This document shows positions 11,984 to 21,756 of a stretch of 64,000 nt of DNA, piece after piece. The stretch spans positions 51,974 through 115,973 of the forward strand of contig DF239294.1 of NCBI GenBank assembly GCA_000507305.1, written 5' to 3'. This stretch comes from Breviolum minutum Mf 1.05b.01. Taxonomy: Eukaryota > Sar > Dinophyceae > Suessiales > Symbiodiniaceae. Position 1 is the stretch's first letter, and every line of letters starts with the position of its first letter. The translations under genes and the position numbers were made by a program. A model generated the notes under the pieces. That model did no database searches. It had not been told where the DNA came from and saw nothing but the letters and a program-made list of their open reading frames with translations.

Positions 11984-12075
11984 GTTTTACTTGGAGGCTG
12001 GAGAAGCCTTGATCTTGGACAATTGGCGACTCTTGCATGCGCGAAAACCATACAAAGGCACGCGAAAGATGTGGC
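11984..12075 (+). CDS. Exon of TauD/TfdA-like dioxygenase (distal His and Arg)
   Basis: The translation RFYLEAGEALILDNWRLLHA continues with RKPYKGTRKMWR. TauD/TfdA proteins end their catalytic core with 'G-D/E-x-x-hydrophobic-x-DNxRxLHxR', about ten residues, then an Arg. The His of LLHAR is the third metal ligand and the Arg of GTRKM is the usual 2-oxoglutarate carboxylate ligand. The acceptor 'gagtcttcaag' is followed by G. The best 3' border is a GC donor at 12076, because the two bases at 12368 then restore Arg and give the family-like MWRIWSWT. The frame otherwise closes at 12092. This is the most recognisable piece of the gene. Confidence 0.75.
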
Positions 12076-12367
12076 GCAGCCTGGCTATGTGAAGACCTTG
12101 AATTGGGGGGGGGCCAAGGTGCTAGGCAATGAAATACTATTTGTTGGCCAACCATTTTTTCCCACAAAATTAATTAATGCTTCCACGGCCTTGTAATATC
12201 TGTGCATATTATTTTTCAATTTAAAACACAGCTTACCACCTGAAACATGTGTGTGTTTTTTTTTGTGGGCAGATTTTTTTTCGTTCATGTTTTTTTGTCT
12301 CTTCGCCGTGTTTTTCTTGGGTCCTTGTTTGTGCAACAAACAAATCCGGCGGAGCAAAACATCTCAG

Positions 12368-12501
12368 GCATTTGGTCTTGGACCTCTGACGGTTCTGGAT
12401 TGCCTGCCGATGGTGCCAAAACATCTCAGCCCTTGAATGATGCACCTGGGTTCGCTATTTTTGCCGGGCTTGCCGGTTTTTGGTTAGTTTGTTTTGGTTA
12501 A
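12368..12501 (+). CDS. Probable last exon of the dioxygenase gene
   Basis: After 'aaaacatctcag' the frame reads IWSWTSDGSGLPADGAKTSQ, then PLNDAPG and a hydrophobic tail to a stop at 12499-12501. In TauD-like enzymes of the clavaminate type the Arg after the distal His is followed by a strand and 'W-x-x-GLP', which fits. The tail FAIFAGLAGFWLVCFG could be a membrane anchor. It may instead be read-through beyond a donor near 12445. Confidence 0.55.
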
Positions 12502-12788
12502 CAACAGCAACAAGAAGAACAACAACAAGAACAACAACAAACAAAACGACGTGACTTGTGCAGGTTTTTTTGGTTTGGTGGGAGGGTGGTAGTATAGTGC
12601 TGTTTTTATTGGGGGTTGTTTTAATTAGGTTAGTTTGAAGGACAAGCATAAACTGAAAAACAAATTCAAACAGATCAGAAGTATATACAATTGAACAAAT
12701 CATAGGGCCACCTGGGTGGAAGGATGTGTTTTTTTTTCATCGCAACGTGCCACAATCATCTGAACCGGAAAAACAACATCCACCTACC

Positions 12789-12892
12789 GTTGATGGTTCA
12801 GAAATCCTAAACAACCCACCTGACATGTATGCAACCTTGTAAAGAATGGGATATTTACCATATCAACTGGTTTTCTCGCCGGATTTCAACAG
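12789..12892. repeat. Fold-back element, family C
   Basis: The arms are built on 'gttgatgg..agaaatcc' and the inverse 'ggatttcaac'. The core keeps 'aaccttgtaaagaatggga', which is shared by all family members (25715-25845, 33858-33960, 44511-44616, 45294-45400, 60505-60603). Confidence 0.8.
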
Positions 12893-13151
12893 TATGGTGG
12901 TGTGGGGTGTGGGAAAGTACGGTTTGAAAGTATGGGCTTTCTCGATGAAAACCTCTTCGCCGAGTTTTTGGTCCCTTGAAATCTTTTAGACAACTGCCCT
13001 TCACAAGCATTTTTTTAGACAAAAAAATGGTAGGGAATCATCGTATTGTTGCAGGCAGTTTTTTTTTGGGGGGGAGGTCCATCATCTTTAGAGATACATG
13101 ATACATGTTTATGTTTTCGCTGGCGATTCGAATCTATAGTTATATAGTTAT

Positions 13152-13532
13152 ATGTATTACATTGTATGTGAAGACATCCAATTCCCAAACATCAGAGGGA
13201 ACGTTGTATTTGGAGATACCATTACAGGTTCCATCTTTGCAGCATTTTGGTGGCAAACATTTTTTGTTGCAGAATCTTATGAATCAGGCGGAGAATCTAG
13301 GCATAGATATTGTTCCCCAAGTATTTATCTACTTGTTTCTACATATTGCTCTAAACTGCCTTGTCTCATAGATGTCCTTGAGTACCTCTTGCAGCCTTAC
13401 ACCTTGAAACTAGCACTGCAAGTCCCTGAACATGTCCCTGATGTCATTGCCAAAGTTTTTGACATACCTCGACTTCAGAAGTTGTACCTGTCATTTCATG
13501 GCACGGAGACATTGCATGTTTCACAGCTTTGA
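13152..13532 (+). CDS. Open frame of 126 codons, unknown
   Basis: This frame has no stop for 381 bp. Its last 50 residues look like protein: EYLLQPYTLKLALQVPEHVP, then VIAKVFDIPRLQKLYLSF. The order 'LxPxTLKL ... P ... LxxLxLSF' reminds me of the repeat unit of VPS13/chorein lipid-transfer proteins, but the match is short and not decisive. A second frame is open at 13180-13318 and ends at a possible donor. A small exon at 13551-13609 with IRDMYIGMWNPLPGFQ follows a strong acceptor, 'tttctgtgcag'. Confidence 0.4.
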   Translation: MYYIVCEDIQFPNIRGNVVFGDTITGSIFAAFWWQTFFVAESYESGGESRHRYCSPSIYLLVSTYCSKLPCLIDVLEYLLQPYTLKLALQVPEHVPDVIAKVFDIPRLQKLYLSFHGTETLHVSQL

Positions 13533-13612
13533 AACACCGTTTCTGTGCAGATCCGAGATATGTATATTGGGATGTGGAATCCCCTCCCAGGATTCCAGTC
13601 ACAAATGAAGGT

Positions 13613-13795
13613 TTAGGTTGAACATGTCAGAATTTTGTTCGTGACCAGCAATCCCATCCTAGGTTCTTTGGGGTAGATCCAAGCAACCCGGGTGCTGAGG
13701 CTGTCTTCGGTGCTGAAAAGAAGATTGAACTCTAGATTTTCGAACTGGATGGCCGATGTGAACTGACCATGCAGATGGACCGTAGATTTTAGGAC
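13613..13795 (-). CDS. Candidate terminal exon, minus strand
   Basis: On the minus strand the acceptor 'tcttccttgcag' is followed by G and 60 codons to a stop. The frame includes QFTSAIQFENLEFNLLFS and IYPKEPRMGLLVTNKIL. The plus strand gives a coding-like frame over 13630-13800, but it contains an internal TAG, so minus is preferred. No family is recognised. Confidence 0.45.
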   Translation of the reverse strand, partial: VLKSTVHLHGQFTSAIQFENLEFNLLFSTEDSLSTRVAWIYPKEPRMGLLVTNKILTCST

Positions 13796-13925
13796 CTGCA
13801 AGGAAGATCCAGAAACTCCTGGGGTGTTGCTGTAACGGCTGGTGTGTGAAAATGGTAACCATAGAAGTTGGGCGAGGTCATAGAAGATTAGGGGATGAAT
13901 GAATTGCAAGCTAACATATGTCAAA

Positions 13926-14029
13926 TCATACCCCTGAAAAATAACATGACATTGGAACATCTCCAATTGCCATAAGAAATACATCTTCAAATTGTGGATT
14001 TTTCAGTGTCATGTTAGTTTTCGGGTGTA
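13926..14029. repeat. Fold-back element, family A/D
   Basis: 'cccctgaaaaataacatgac' is inverse to 'gtcatgttagttttcgggtg'. The core includes 'aagaaatacatcttcaaatt'. Close relatives are 24206-24307 and a partial copy at 52870-52955. Confidence 0.75.
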
Positions 14030-14288
14030 TATTTATGATTTTGATACTGAATGTTTAGAACTCAACTTTCCAATAAAATCGTATAAGACTCATTTCAAGC
14101 CCCTCTAATGGAGGGATTTGAAGCTGTATGGCAGGGGGAAGAAATACCCAGTTTTCGAAGTGCCAACCATCACCCCCCATTTGTACATGGAAATTGCCTA
14201 TTGGAAAAGGTCGATTTCCAGCCAGCCATGTTAGTTTACCAGAGGGTATGGCCGTTCTCAGCTACTGAGTTCGAACAGTAGAAAGCCA

Positions 14289-14418
14289 GCGTGGAGAGAG
14301 CTAAGAGCCACGCTGAGCTTCCTGCTGATGAGAGCACAGTCCATGTTCGCGTGATGTGGAGTGCGCTCCCATTCTTTGTTGGCGGCCGCGTTTCAGCTGC
14401 GTACTGCATTCATGATAG
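14289..14418 (+). CDS. Candidate first exon of a three-exon cluster
   Basis: The frame contains SVERAKSHAELPADESTVHV and then VMWSALPFFVGGRVSAAYC, and it ends at a donor gtgtgt. Codon usage is strongly coding-like. The 5' border (AG at 14287-14288) is uncertain. It ends with two bases of a codon, which agrees with the exon at 14483. The hydrophobic middle is too short and broken to call a membrane segment. No known family. Confidence 0.5.
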
Positions 14419-14482
14419 GTGTGTTTCCTTTGCGTTTGTGTTTGGTATATGTTTCTGTCGTCGTGCATGTTCGTTTGGAAAG

Positions 14483-14541
14483 CACCTTGAAGTTTCCATT
14501 GCGACGTCACGAGGACGGAAAACGTACTCAACGGAGCGATG
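14483..14541 (+). CDS. Candidate second exon of the cluster
   Basis: The exon begins after 'gtttggaaag' and reads TLKFPLRRHEDGKRTQRSDG in the frame required by the previous exon. It ends before a gtttttt donor. The 64-bp intron before it is short. If that intron is retained, a different frame stays open through the whole region to 14686. Confidence 0.4.
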
Positions 14542-14710
14542 GTTTTTTTTCGGTGGTGTTTCTCGACATTGTAGCTGGATACAACATTGTTGTGTCCTCT
14601 TTTTTTTTGGAGCAAACAAAACACAACTGGTTGCGAAATGTTGCGAATACATCTTGAAGTCTAATATCTCGGAATTCATGTCTTGAGAAGAACATCATTG
14701 ACAAATTCAG

Positions 14711-14916
14711 CTTCGAAATTTTGTGAAGATGCTTCAGAGAGGCTAAAATCCAGCTCTTTAGTGTCGGAAGCCTGCCCCAACGGGCCAACGGGCCGAGCGT
14801 TTCGGCCGTGCGCCAGGAACGTTGACACATCCCAAGATGTTTCTAGCTCGTCTAGAAAAAAAATGGCGCCACGGTTTCGTGGGAGGATTCCAAATCATTA
14901 TATCAAACATCAATAA
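14711..14916 (+). CDS. Candidate third exon, Ser/Arg-rich
   Basis: It follows 'attgacaaattcag'. One base from the previous exon plus the first two here gives Ala, then SKFCEDASERLKSSSLVSEA and further a Ser/Arg-rich part (DTSQDVSSSSRKK) to a stop at 14914-14916. Codon usage is strongly coding-like. A GTTGAC donor near 14819 is an alternative end. It is probably disordered and basic; the function is unknown. Confidence 0.5.
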
Positions 14917-15125
14917 GGGATATTTTCAGCTTGGCCAATGCTTCAGCCAAACATCCATGGCAACGTTTTTGAGCTGGTTGGTTTTGCCCCTTTTTCCAGC
15001 AGAAAGGTGGGTTTTGTAGTGAAATCCATTGTCAAAACAAAGGTATACCGCTATAGAGGCATACCCAGAACAAAATGGTCATCCAGGATTGTCTTTTTGG
15101 TTAACTTAGTTGAGTTTTTTGTAAA

Positions 15126-15232
15126 TAGTTGTTGAGTTTTGACTGGTTCTAACGACGATAGTTGTTGAGTTTTGACTGGTTCTAAACTGTTGGGGTGTTG
15201 AGATTCAACTGGTTGCAAGTGATAGGTGTTGA
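15126..15232. repeat. Minisatellite, ~40-bp unit
   Basis: 'agttgttgagttttgactgg' occurs twice (15127 and 15160), followed by a diverged third unit with 'ttgagattcaactgg'. It forms no stable gene-like frame. Confidence 0.7.
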
Positions 15233-15467
15233 GTATACGTATCCCCAAGAGATGGCGAAATTAAACTTAAACTGTGGAGTTTTTTGTTTGGAAGATTCCA
15301 AAACGACAATTCCATTTTTTTTTCGCCCAACTCCAACTTTTGCCTCAAAGATTTGTATCTAAGAAGCGTGAACAGATTTAATTGAGCAATGACAAAAGGG
15401 ACCCTGGTTGTTATAGAAGATTATACTGCCCAGTTATATTTCTCTCTCTCTCTCTATCTGATTTCAG

Positions 15468-15565
15468 GGGGAACTGATGGAACAAGAGCTGATTCTCTGG
15501 TGCTGAAAAAAACCCTCTTGTTTTGCTTGTGCCTGAGCCAGCTGCAGCTGAATATATGTATATAA
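15468..15565 (+). CDS. Candidate exon after a very strong acceptor
   Basis: A (CT)n pyrimidine tract and 'atctgatttcag' form the best 3' splice site of the region. The frame GTDGTRADSLVLKKTLLFCL runs to a stop at 15563-15565. A donor gtgctg after DSL would make a much shorter exon. The function is unknown. Confidence 0.4.
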
Positions 15566-15959
15566 CCTGCATCTGAAGCTGTTTTTGCGAAATACTGCAT
15601 TCGTTGATTCGTTAGTTCAGCTATATATATACATATATTCGGGGATTGTTTCATAAATAATGAAATAAGGATCCCGTCCCTGAACAATCAGGATTTCAAT
15701 TGAAAGTAAACCCATAATTTTTTTGATCGTGGCTCAAATGGAAGAGAAGTGGCACACCTTAGGTAGATGTTTCCTGGAAAGTGAAAGTTAAAGTGATTTG
15801 GGTATAATCTTTAGACAGGATTCCCATAAAAAAGAAACTTGTACCAAAAAACTCCAATAAAGTATATACCCAATCACTTTCATGGCAAAAATCTCCACTT
15901 TTTTTTTGCATATTTGCCAAGCTACTTTTTTCTCATTTAAAAAAACACCACTCCAAAGA

Positions 15960-16045
15960 AAAACGCGGTACCTCTCCATGCTGCAAAACTTTCGAGTTTC
16001 GCAACGCAAGAAACGCCGACCACCTTTGACAGTTGACCTTTTGAC
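15960..16045 (+). CDS. Candidate small exon near a short direct repeat
   Basis: Two overlapping frames are coding-like: NAVPLHAAKLSSFATQETPT and RYLSMLQNFRVSQRKKRRPP. Both end at TGA codons inside a direct repeat of 'cctttgacagttgacc' (16024 and 16045). The correct frame cannot be decided. Confidence 0.3.
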
Positions 16046-16253
16046 CTTTGACAGTTGACCATTCCCGTTTTTCTTGGGTTTTTGAAAATCGCCCGGTTAG
16101 GTTTGCATGTCTTTGGTTTTTCTTCAAAAACACTCGAAAACTCGGTCTTTCTGAATATCTTTTTTTCGGCTCGAGGAACCAAGCAGTTTTTCTCGTTGAA
16201 AGGGAAAAAACACCTCGGGGTGTTGAACGTTCCCCTTGTGGTTGGTTGGTTAG

Positions 16254-16328
16254 TCAACGAGCCAATGGAAGTGGGGGGCTTGGAGTGGCTTCAAGAGCCA
16301 TTTCAGCCAAGATCCAGTGGAAGTTCAG
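16254..16328 (+). CDS. Candidate exon
   Basis: The segment lies between 'ggttggttggttag' and a gtttgtg donor. Two frames look like protein: STSQWKWGAWSGFKSHFSQD (phase 0-0) and VNEPMEVGGLEWLQEPFQPR. The first joins in phase with an exon start at 16968. The family is unknown. Confidence 0.4.
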
Positions 16329-16963
16329 GTTTGTGTTTGATTTTTTTGGGTCTGGGGAAAGCTGGGAAGATCTTTAAAGTTTAGAACAACAGAAAGAGTT
16401 TTTTAAAGCCACCCGAGTTTTGGGTTTTAGTTTACGGGGGATTTTTTTCTTACACCTGATTTTGAACTTCCAATTTTAATCCAGAAAAATGGCCCATACT
16501 CCCCAACAAAAAATCAACAAGATGGACTTTCGGTGACTTTCTTTGTACGTTCTTGCTATCTCTTGACCTATCAGTGATCTTTTCGAACATGAAACGCCAT
16601 GTTTTTTTTTGCAGTGTGTTGGAAGTGGATCATGGGAAAACGACACCCCCCAGGCCGAGGACTTGTTTGGGGACATTTGAGTGTACCAACCAAAAGACTA
16701 TTGTTGTGGGTGTTTTTTGTTTGAAAGCAATGGGTATCCGGTATCCGTTACTTATACCCAACGAAAAACTGTTGGGTGCCTGATTTGTTGTGCTCAGTTG
16801 GGGCCCTGTTCCGAATGACATGAAGGATTGATAGATTTGGACCTGTAACTAACCAGTTTCAGTGCCATATCCCTAAAGGAAACCTAGCCTCGAAAAAACA
16901 CAACTTTTCAGAGGCCAGTTGTGAGTTTTACTCGTTTGCAGTTTTTGTTTTCGGTTGAGACAG

Positions 16964-17068
16964 GCAGATGTATGACAGAAAAGTAGGGCGGCTACTGTCC
17001 GACATGTCAGATGATGATGAATGGACAACAATCGACTTCCAAGAGCCCAATTTTCCACTTGGCAGGAA
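16964..17068 (+). CDS. Candidate exon, acidic, or C-terminal end
   Basis: The frame reads MYDRKVGRLLSDMSDDDEWT and then TIDFQEPNFPLGRK. It ends at 'ggcaggaagtaagtatg', which is both a consensus donor (gtaagt at 17069) and an in-frame TAA, so this is either an internal exon or the end of a protein. The acceptor is at 16962-16963, or at 16966-16967 for a phase-0 start. Confidence 0.55.
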
Positions 17069-17203
17069 GTAAGTATGCATCAACATTGCTGCTAGCCTTT
17101 TTGTAAGGATGATCATCAACATCATTTTCCTACCACTCGCGGACTGGATGGTGAATTTGGATTCCAAATTTACCGCCAAAGCATTTAGATGAAAATCCTG
17201 CAG

Positions 17204-17257
17204 CTCTTCAACACCTTCCTGGCTGCCATGCGATTCGCCCCAATTCCTCGCCGAAAA
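17204..17257 (+). CDS. Candidate exon, GC-rich
   Basis: After 'aaatcctgcag' the frame expected from the preceding exon reads SSTPSWLPCDSPQFLAEKPN and stops shortly after a GT donor at 17258. A second frame is open to 17460 and is also protein-like (SPKSPTGRSRKVTSCDSFWV). The minus strand is open as well. Only the presence of coding sequence here is well supported. Confidence 0.35.
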
Positions 17258-18375
17258 GCCCAACAGGTCGTAGCAGGAAGGTCACATCCTGTGATAGCTT
17301 CTGGGTGGCACCTCCAAGAAAGCCAGAAGCAGAACTCGTAACTGAGACACAAATTTTGGGAGGTCGGTCACCCATAAGATCCATGAGGATTCGAACCGCT
17401 GTTTTTTTTCTTTTACCGGACCATGAGTTTGAATGGTTGATTTTGATGGTTTTCATGTAGGTAGATATACCAGTTCAATGGATCCTATGGGTCCATGAAC
17501 GTTTGACAAATAGAAGTCGATGGAAGCATCCGAAAAGTTGAAAAGCATTCCGAAAAGAAGACATGTTCAGTTCAGCCGTTTTTGAAACCACATATTTCAT
17601 ATCTTCAGCAAACCTATAAACCGAAAAAGAGGTTGGGATGGTGTTGGTAAGGACAATCCATATTAAAAAAATTATACCAACAAAAAGTTCGCCGGAGGAG
17701 TTATTTTTCCGGCTTTGACGAAAACCCCCGAAACTCTCATCCTTTCATGTTTCTGTTTGTGAATGATGACGTGAAGTTTCCCTTTATATATTAGTAGGAT
17801 TTTGTTTAAAAAGGAGCCTTCCCACAATGATCAACATTTCAGGTCTTTTGGAGGTTAAGGAAATATGTCGATTCAGCAGATATTTGAGTGGACAGTAAAT
17901 TTGCATTTCAAGTTCGATCGATCCAAAAAGTGTTTGTTCACTTTCTTGGATAGCTATGATATTGCCCATGAGGGTTGTACATGCTTTTGCTGTTGTATTT
18001 GGAAGATGCTCCTATTGTAGTTCTTTTCAATTCTTTTTCTCTCACATGATTTTATTCGTTGAACAATCATAACTTGACTTTATAGAGAGTATCCCAGGCA
18101 GTCTATAGATCTTTATTTCGAAACGCCAAAAAGTCATCGTCATCCATCTTTCTGTTGCTTCAACAGTTGTGAAGGCTACAACTCATACGTTTTGTTCTTG
18201 AAAAAACAATCCATGGGCTGTCTGAATGTGTGGGTTTCAGCTATTTTTTTTGCTCTTCATCCTCAAGTTGGGGTGGGGGGGGGAATGGCTGCTTTGATTC
18301 AGATGTGCTCAAATACCTCGCCAGATCTTCAGTTGGAACTTTGTAAGAAAAACATCACTTCAATCAGTGGTACCC

Positions 18376-18482
18376 ATACCATCCATGTTATCCATGTATA
18401 GTATACTTACAACCTACATTTACCATCAAAATCATCCCAATGTAGGCAAGTATACCATTATAATACATGGATGGTATGGGGT
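18376..18482. repeat. Fold-back element with ATACCATCCATG arms
   Basis: 'cataccatccatgttatcca' at the left is inverse to 'atacatggatggtatggggt' at the right. A second member with the same arms lies at 19163-19258. Confidence 0.75.
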
Positions 18483-18568
18483 ATACTAGCAATATTGTAC
18501 CGTAAAAATTCGGGAAGTTTGACTGTAACTGGTAGTACCTGCAGCAGACATTTTAAAACCGCACCCAC

Positions 18569-18631
18569 CTTTGTCACCCGATTTTTGGACTCGTGGACCC
18601 TTAGGGTGACATCTCTACCCTCAAGTGATTG
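18569..18631 (-). CDS. Candidate internal exon, minus strand
   Basis: On the minus strand the acceptor 'ccattttttttcag' is followed by 21 codons, QSLEGRDVTLRVHESKNRVT plus Lys, and then a strong donor gtgggt. It is phase 0 at both ends. The plus strand is also open (RHFKTAPTFVTRFLDSWTLR) after 'tacctgcag', so the strand is not certain, but the minus borders are better. Confidence 0.45.
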
Positions 18632-19062
18632 CTGAAAAAAAATGGTTTCAAGGTGACAAGGATCCACCCTAAATTGGTTCGAAAGAATTGAACGAACAGG
18701 AAGTCTTTCATTTTTCTAGGTGGTTTCAGATTTATATATTGTTCACCTTGTCGTTTTTGAAGATGCGAAGATGCGTTTGCGTTTTTTGACGCAGATTTTT
18801 CAAGTTTTGGGTCTCACATAGTCTTTTACCAGTTCGTTCCTTTTCAATGACTGGTTTTCAGTGATGGTTTGGGTTATTCTAAAGGTCAGTTTCGAAGTCA
18901 TCGCAATTACTTTTCAGGAGGGGTATCCAAAAATATCCAGCCCAAGTTGCCATTTGTTGATTTTTGTTGGGCCCCCACAAAAAAAAAAGAAACAAAAGTG
19001 GCTTCACTTAATTTTTCTCGGGCGCCCAAAAGCGCGTTTTTTTTTGTTCGGCGGCCCCTAAG

Positions 19063-19152
19063 GCCTTTGATCCATTGCCTGACTATGATTCGACCCCGAA
19101 AATGGTGAGGATCAGCATATTTGAAGGAGGAAAGTGCCTCGGAAAGTTCTGA
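19063..19152 (+). CDS. Candidate exon
   Basis: After a T-rich tract and 'ggcccctaag' the frame reads AFDPLPDYDSTPKMVRISIF and EGGKCLGKF to a stop. A good donor (gtgagg) follows ATG at 19102-19104, so the exon may be only 14 codons. The longer reading has the alternating pattern of beta strands. No family is assigned. Confidence 0.45.
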   Translation, partial: AFDPLPDYDSTPKMVRISIFEGGKCLGKF

Positions 19153-19162
19153 ACCTTGAAAT

Positions 19163-19258
19163 TCCCATACCATCCATGGGACTGGTATATTTGCCTATTT
19201 TTTTTAGTTTTTTTTAATGGTAAATGTGGTTATGTATACCATACATGGATGGTATGGG
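19163..19258. repeat. Fold-back element with ATACCATCCATG arms
   Basis: 'cccataccatccatgg' and the inverse 'tacatggatggtatggga' enclose a T-rich core. It is related to 18376-18482. Confidence 0.7.
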
Positions 19259-20239
19259 ATTTGATGTAAGTCCTGAAGACACTGCCTAATACACCAGGTA
19301 TCATGGATCCTATGGGCAATACGGTGATATTTGTTCATTGTGACAGCCAACACGTGGTTTGATTTGAACATCATCCCATCCTAGGAGAATATGAAGAACA
19401 GGAAAAAACGGGATCATTACATCATTTTCCCGATCATTTTCAACTTCATGGAACCTGAATTTGGAGGCTTGACCCAACAAATGGAATCTCTTCTTTCCAA
19501 AAGCGTTAAAACGGGGTGTTTTCATTTTTTCAGGTTGAAACGGGGGTACGGCCATGGACGAATGGAAGGTGTATGCTTCTTTGTAGAGCATTTTTACATC
19601 ATTTTTCCTTGCTAACCCTAAGCTTAGTTGGGTAACTTTTGTGACACCCGATGTAAATCACGGATTTACCTGCTGATTTACCTGCTGACTCTGGCTCGCT
19701 CGACTTGGTGGTAGTCACATGAATCTGATTCGGATGTAGAGGAAAGCTAGTGGAAGTGTTGGGAATGTCTGTATTTAATTTATCTTGTTATTGACTTGGT
19801 TTTAAGGATTTGTTTTTGGCAATTTGGAGCTTCCAGGTTACCCTCCTGGGAACCACCAACATATCCCACACCCCAAAAAATCACTTTTGAGTCGATGATG
19901 ATTTTCCGAAAACTTCCCGTTTGGTGGGATGATTATGTGAGTTCCCTTGGAGGGTATACATCTAAGACATCTTGGAGGTCAAATGTATGTCATTTTCTAG
20001 TGAGCTGGGTGGTGAAAACGGTGAACTCCGCAACAGGCAGAAACCCAACAAGTTGAATGAAAGGAACCTGAAAAATCATGGAAGTTTCCATTTTTTTTTT
20101 GTTCATCTCATTTTGCAGAGGCTTAATTTTTAGATGCCATGGTTCAACTTCAGGGGTGTTTTCGTATACATTTCTTTCAACTGAGCATGATGTATTTCGT
20201 GTGGTATCCAAGTTTTTTTGGGTCCTCCATTTTTTTGAG

Positions 20240-20391
20240 AACGACGAAGCTGGAAATCCGTATGAACCACATTTGTGTCCAGAAAACATGACGGATGATG
20301 AGGGGAATGCCAGGGCTACTTACAGCTTCACATGTACTGGTCAATTTGCCAAGTGCCTGAAGTGTTTTGTCAACATACCCTCCCTCAAACA
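20240..20391 (+). CDS. Candidate exon, Cys-containing
   Basis: The exon runs from 'atttttttgag' to a consensus donor gtgagt. It reads NDEAGNPYEPHLCPENMTDD and then YSFTCTGQFAKCLKCFVNIP. Codon usage is good and the opposite strand is poorer. It leaves two bases, which match the phase of the exon at 23452. Four Cys residues in about 35 positions suggest a small disulfide or metal site. No family is recognised. Confidence 0.55.
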
Positions 20392-20401
20392 GTGAGTTTA
20401 C

Positions 20402-20490
20402 ACCTGAAAATTGATGCTTGGAAGATAGGAATTTCCTTTTGGGGTTTTCAGGGGGCGCTGGCTGTTAGCTTTAGGGATGACTATATGGTG
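20402..20490. repeat. Fold-back element, family A
   Basis: 'acacctgaaaattgatgctt' on the left and 'ggttttcagggggcgctgg' on the right belong to family A. It begins about 10 bp after the exon ending at 20391. Confidence 0.65.
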
Positions 20491-20924
20491 CACATGTTAT
20501 TAAGCCTGTGGCCAACCCAATCCCGTTGAACAATTTCTCCGACTCACCCTACAGATGTTGACTCTCAAGTTTAACTTTGTCTTGCGACAAAGGACAGTGG
20601 TTTTAAACATCCAGAAGTCCACGAACATGCAACATCTGAGATTTATTTGAATGAAACAAAAGGTGGGAATAGCATCTGGTTTCCAAATCTTTAAGATTCT
20701 TTATGTACAATATAGTTGCTTATAGTTTACATATGGAATACATCACATGAACAAACACATCTCTCTTGACCATATGTTTGTGAGGTGTAGGAATGGGAAG
20801 ATGATATACCAATCAATGTGGACATAGCAGACATAAGCTCGGAAATCACACCTGCAAACTGCTGAATTTGAATGTTGATGTTGATGGCGGCCCGTCAACC
20901 TTCCCCACCAAGGTACCCCCCTCA

Positions 20925-21013
20925 AAAATTAGGGGTAAAATAAGGGCTTGTTAAGGGAACCCCTTATTTCTAGGTTAGGTAGCTTAAGGGGGGGGGGTAG
21001 GTTGACTAGCCAT
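20925..21013. repeat. Fold-back element, family H
   Basis: The sequence runs 'aataagggcttgttaaggga', 'accccttatt', then a G-run and 'taggttgactagccatg'. Related copies are 44943-45092, 58610-58715, 61797-61865 and 62384-62460. Confidence 0.7.
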
Positions 21014-21096
21014 GATGAATGTTGTAAAACTCATCCTCCATAACTCTCCACGTGAGCTAAGGCGACCTCCACGGTCCTCTTTCTATACTTGGACAG

Positions 21097-21266
21097 TTCC
21101 ACCCGAGCTACCATCGGGCGAAGCTGCTCCCCCGAATCGTGTGGATCATGAAGAGAAACAGATGACCATATTGAGATTTATGAACAAGATTCAGGATGAT
21201 TCCGGAAAACCGCGCAAAAAAAACAAATGGCTTCGATTATTTTATTTTTTTTGCTACCAATGTTAG
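21097..21266 (+). CDS. Candidate terminal exon, basic C-terminus
   Basis: After 'ctatacttggacag' the frame reads VPPELPSGEAAPPNRVDHEE, KQMTILRFMNKIQDDSGKPR and a Lys-rich end to a stop. Codon usage is good up to about 21215. The start needs one base from the previous exon. Confidence 0.45.
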
Positions 21267-21642
21267 TATCTGTCCAGTAGCATTTTGGAAATTTACATGA
21301 AGCTATTCAATCATGGCAAAAAACTCATTTGGGGGTTTGTGGGCTGGGGATTTTCATGTCTTGCCTATCGCTTGCAGTTTTTTTTTATTTGACAAAGATC
21401 TGGTTATCACAAGTTGACGCTATATCAAACTCACTAGTGTCAGTAAGGACTCACAGAATCTGACAGAGTCTTACCAAGCCTTTATAATGACATATGCAGA
21501 CTTCCAAACATATTGCTGTATACATATATATACAATTATATATATGAAACATGTCACCCAGTTGTTTTTTGATGTCATTGAAACTTTCAACATTTCCGAT
21601 GTAACTTCCGGGATGTTTTTTTACGAACCAACCGACATCCAG

Positions 21643-21756
21643 GAGCATCCAGATCTCCTGAGCAAGAAAGTCAAACAGAAACGGAAGGTGAACGAGGAAG
21701 AGCAGAAGAGCTCTTCAAGTTGCTTTCGTCTCTTTCCTTTTCTGGCACCAGTTTGA
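21643..21756 (+). CDS. Candidate terminal exon, charged
   Basis: It starts after 'accgacatccag' and reads EHPDLLSKKVKQKRKVNEEE followed by a Ser run and a hydrophobic end to a stop. The frame is also open upstream to 21487. The Lys/Glu-rich part may be a helix or a nuclear signal. The function is unknown. Confidence 0.45.
   Translation, partial: EHPDLLSKKVKQKRKVNEEEQKSSSSCFRLFPFLAPV

Noticed and set aside
13375-13532. VPS13/chorein repeat
   Set aside because: The resemblance is limited to a pattern of hydrophobic residues over 45 positions; kept only as a remark on the ORF.
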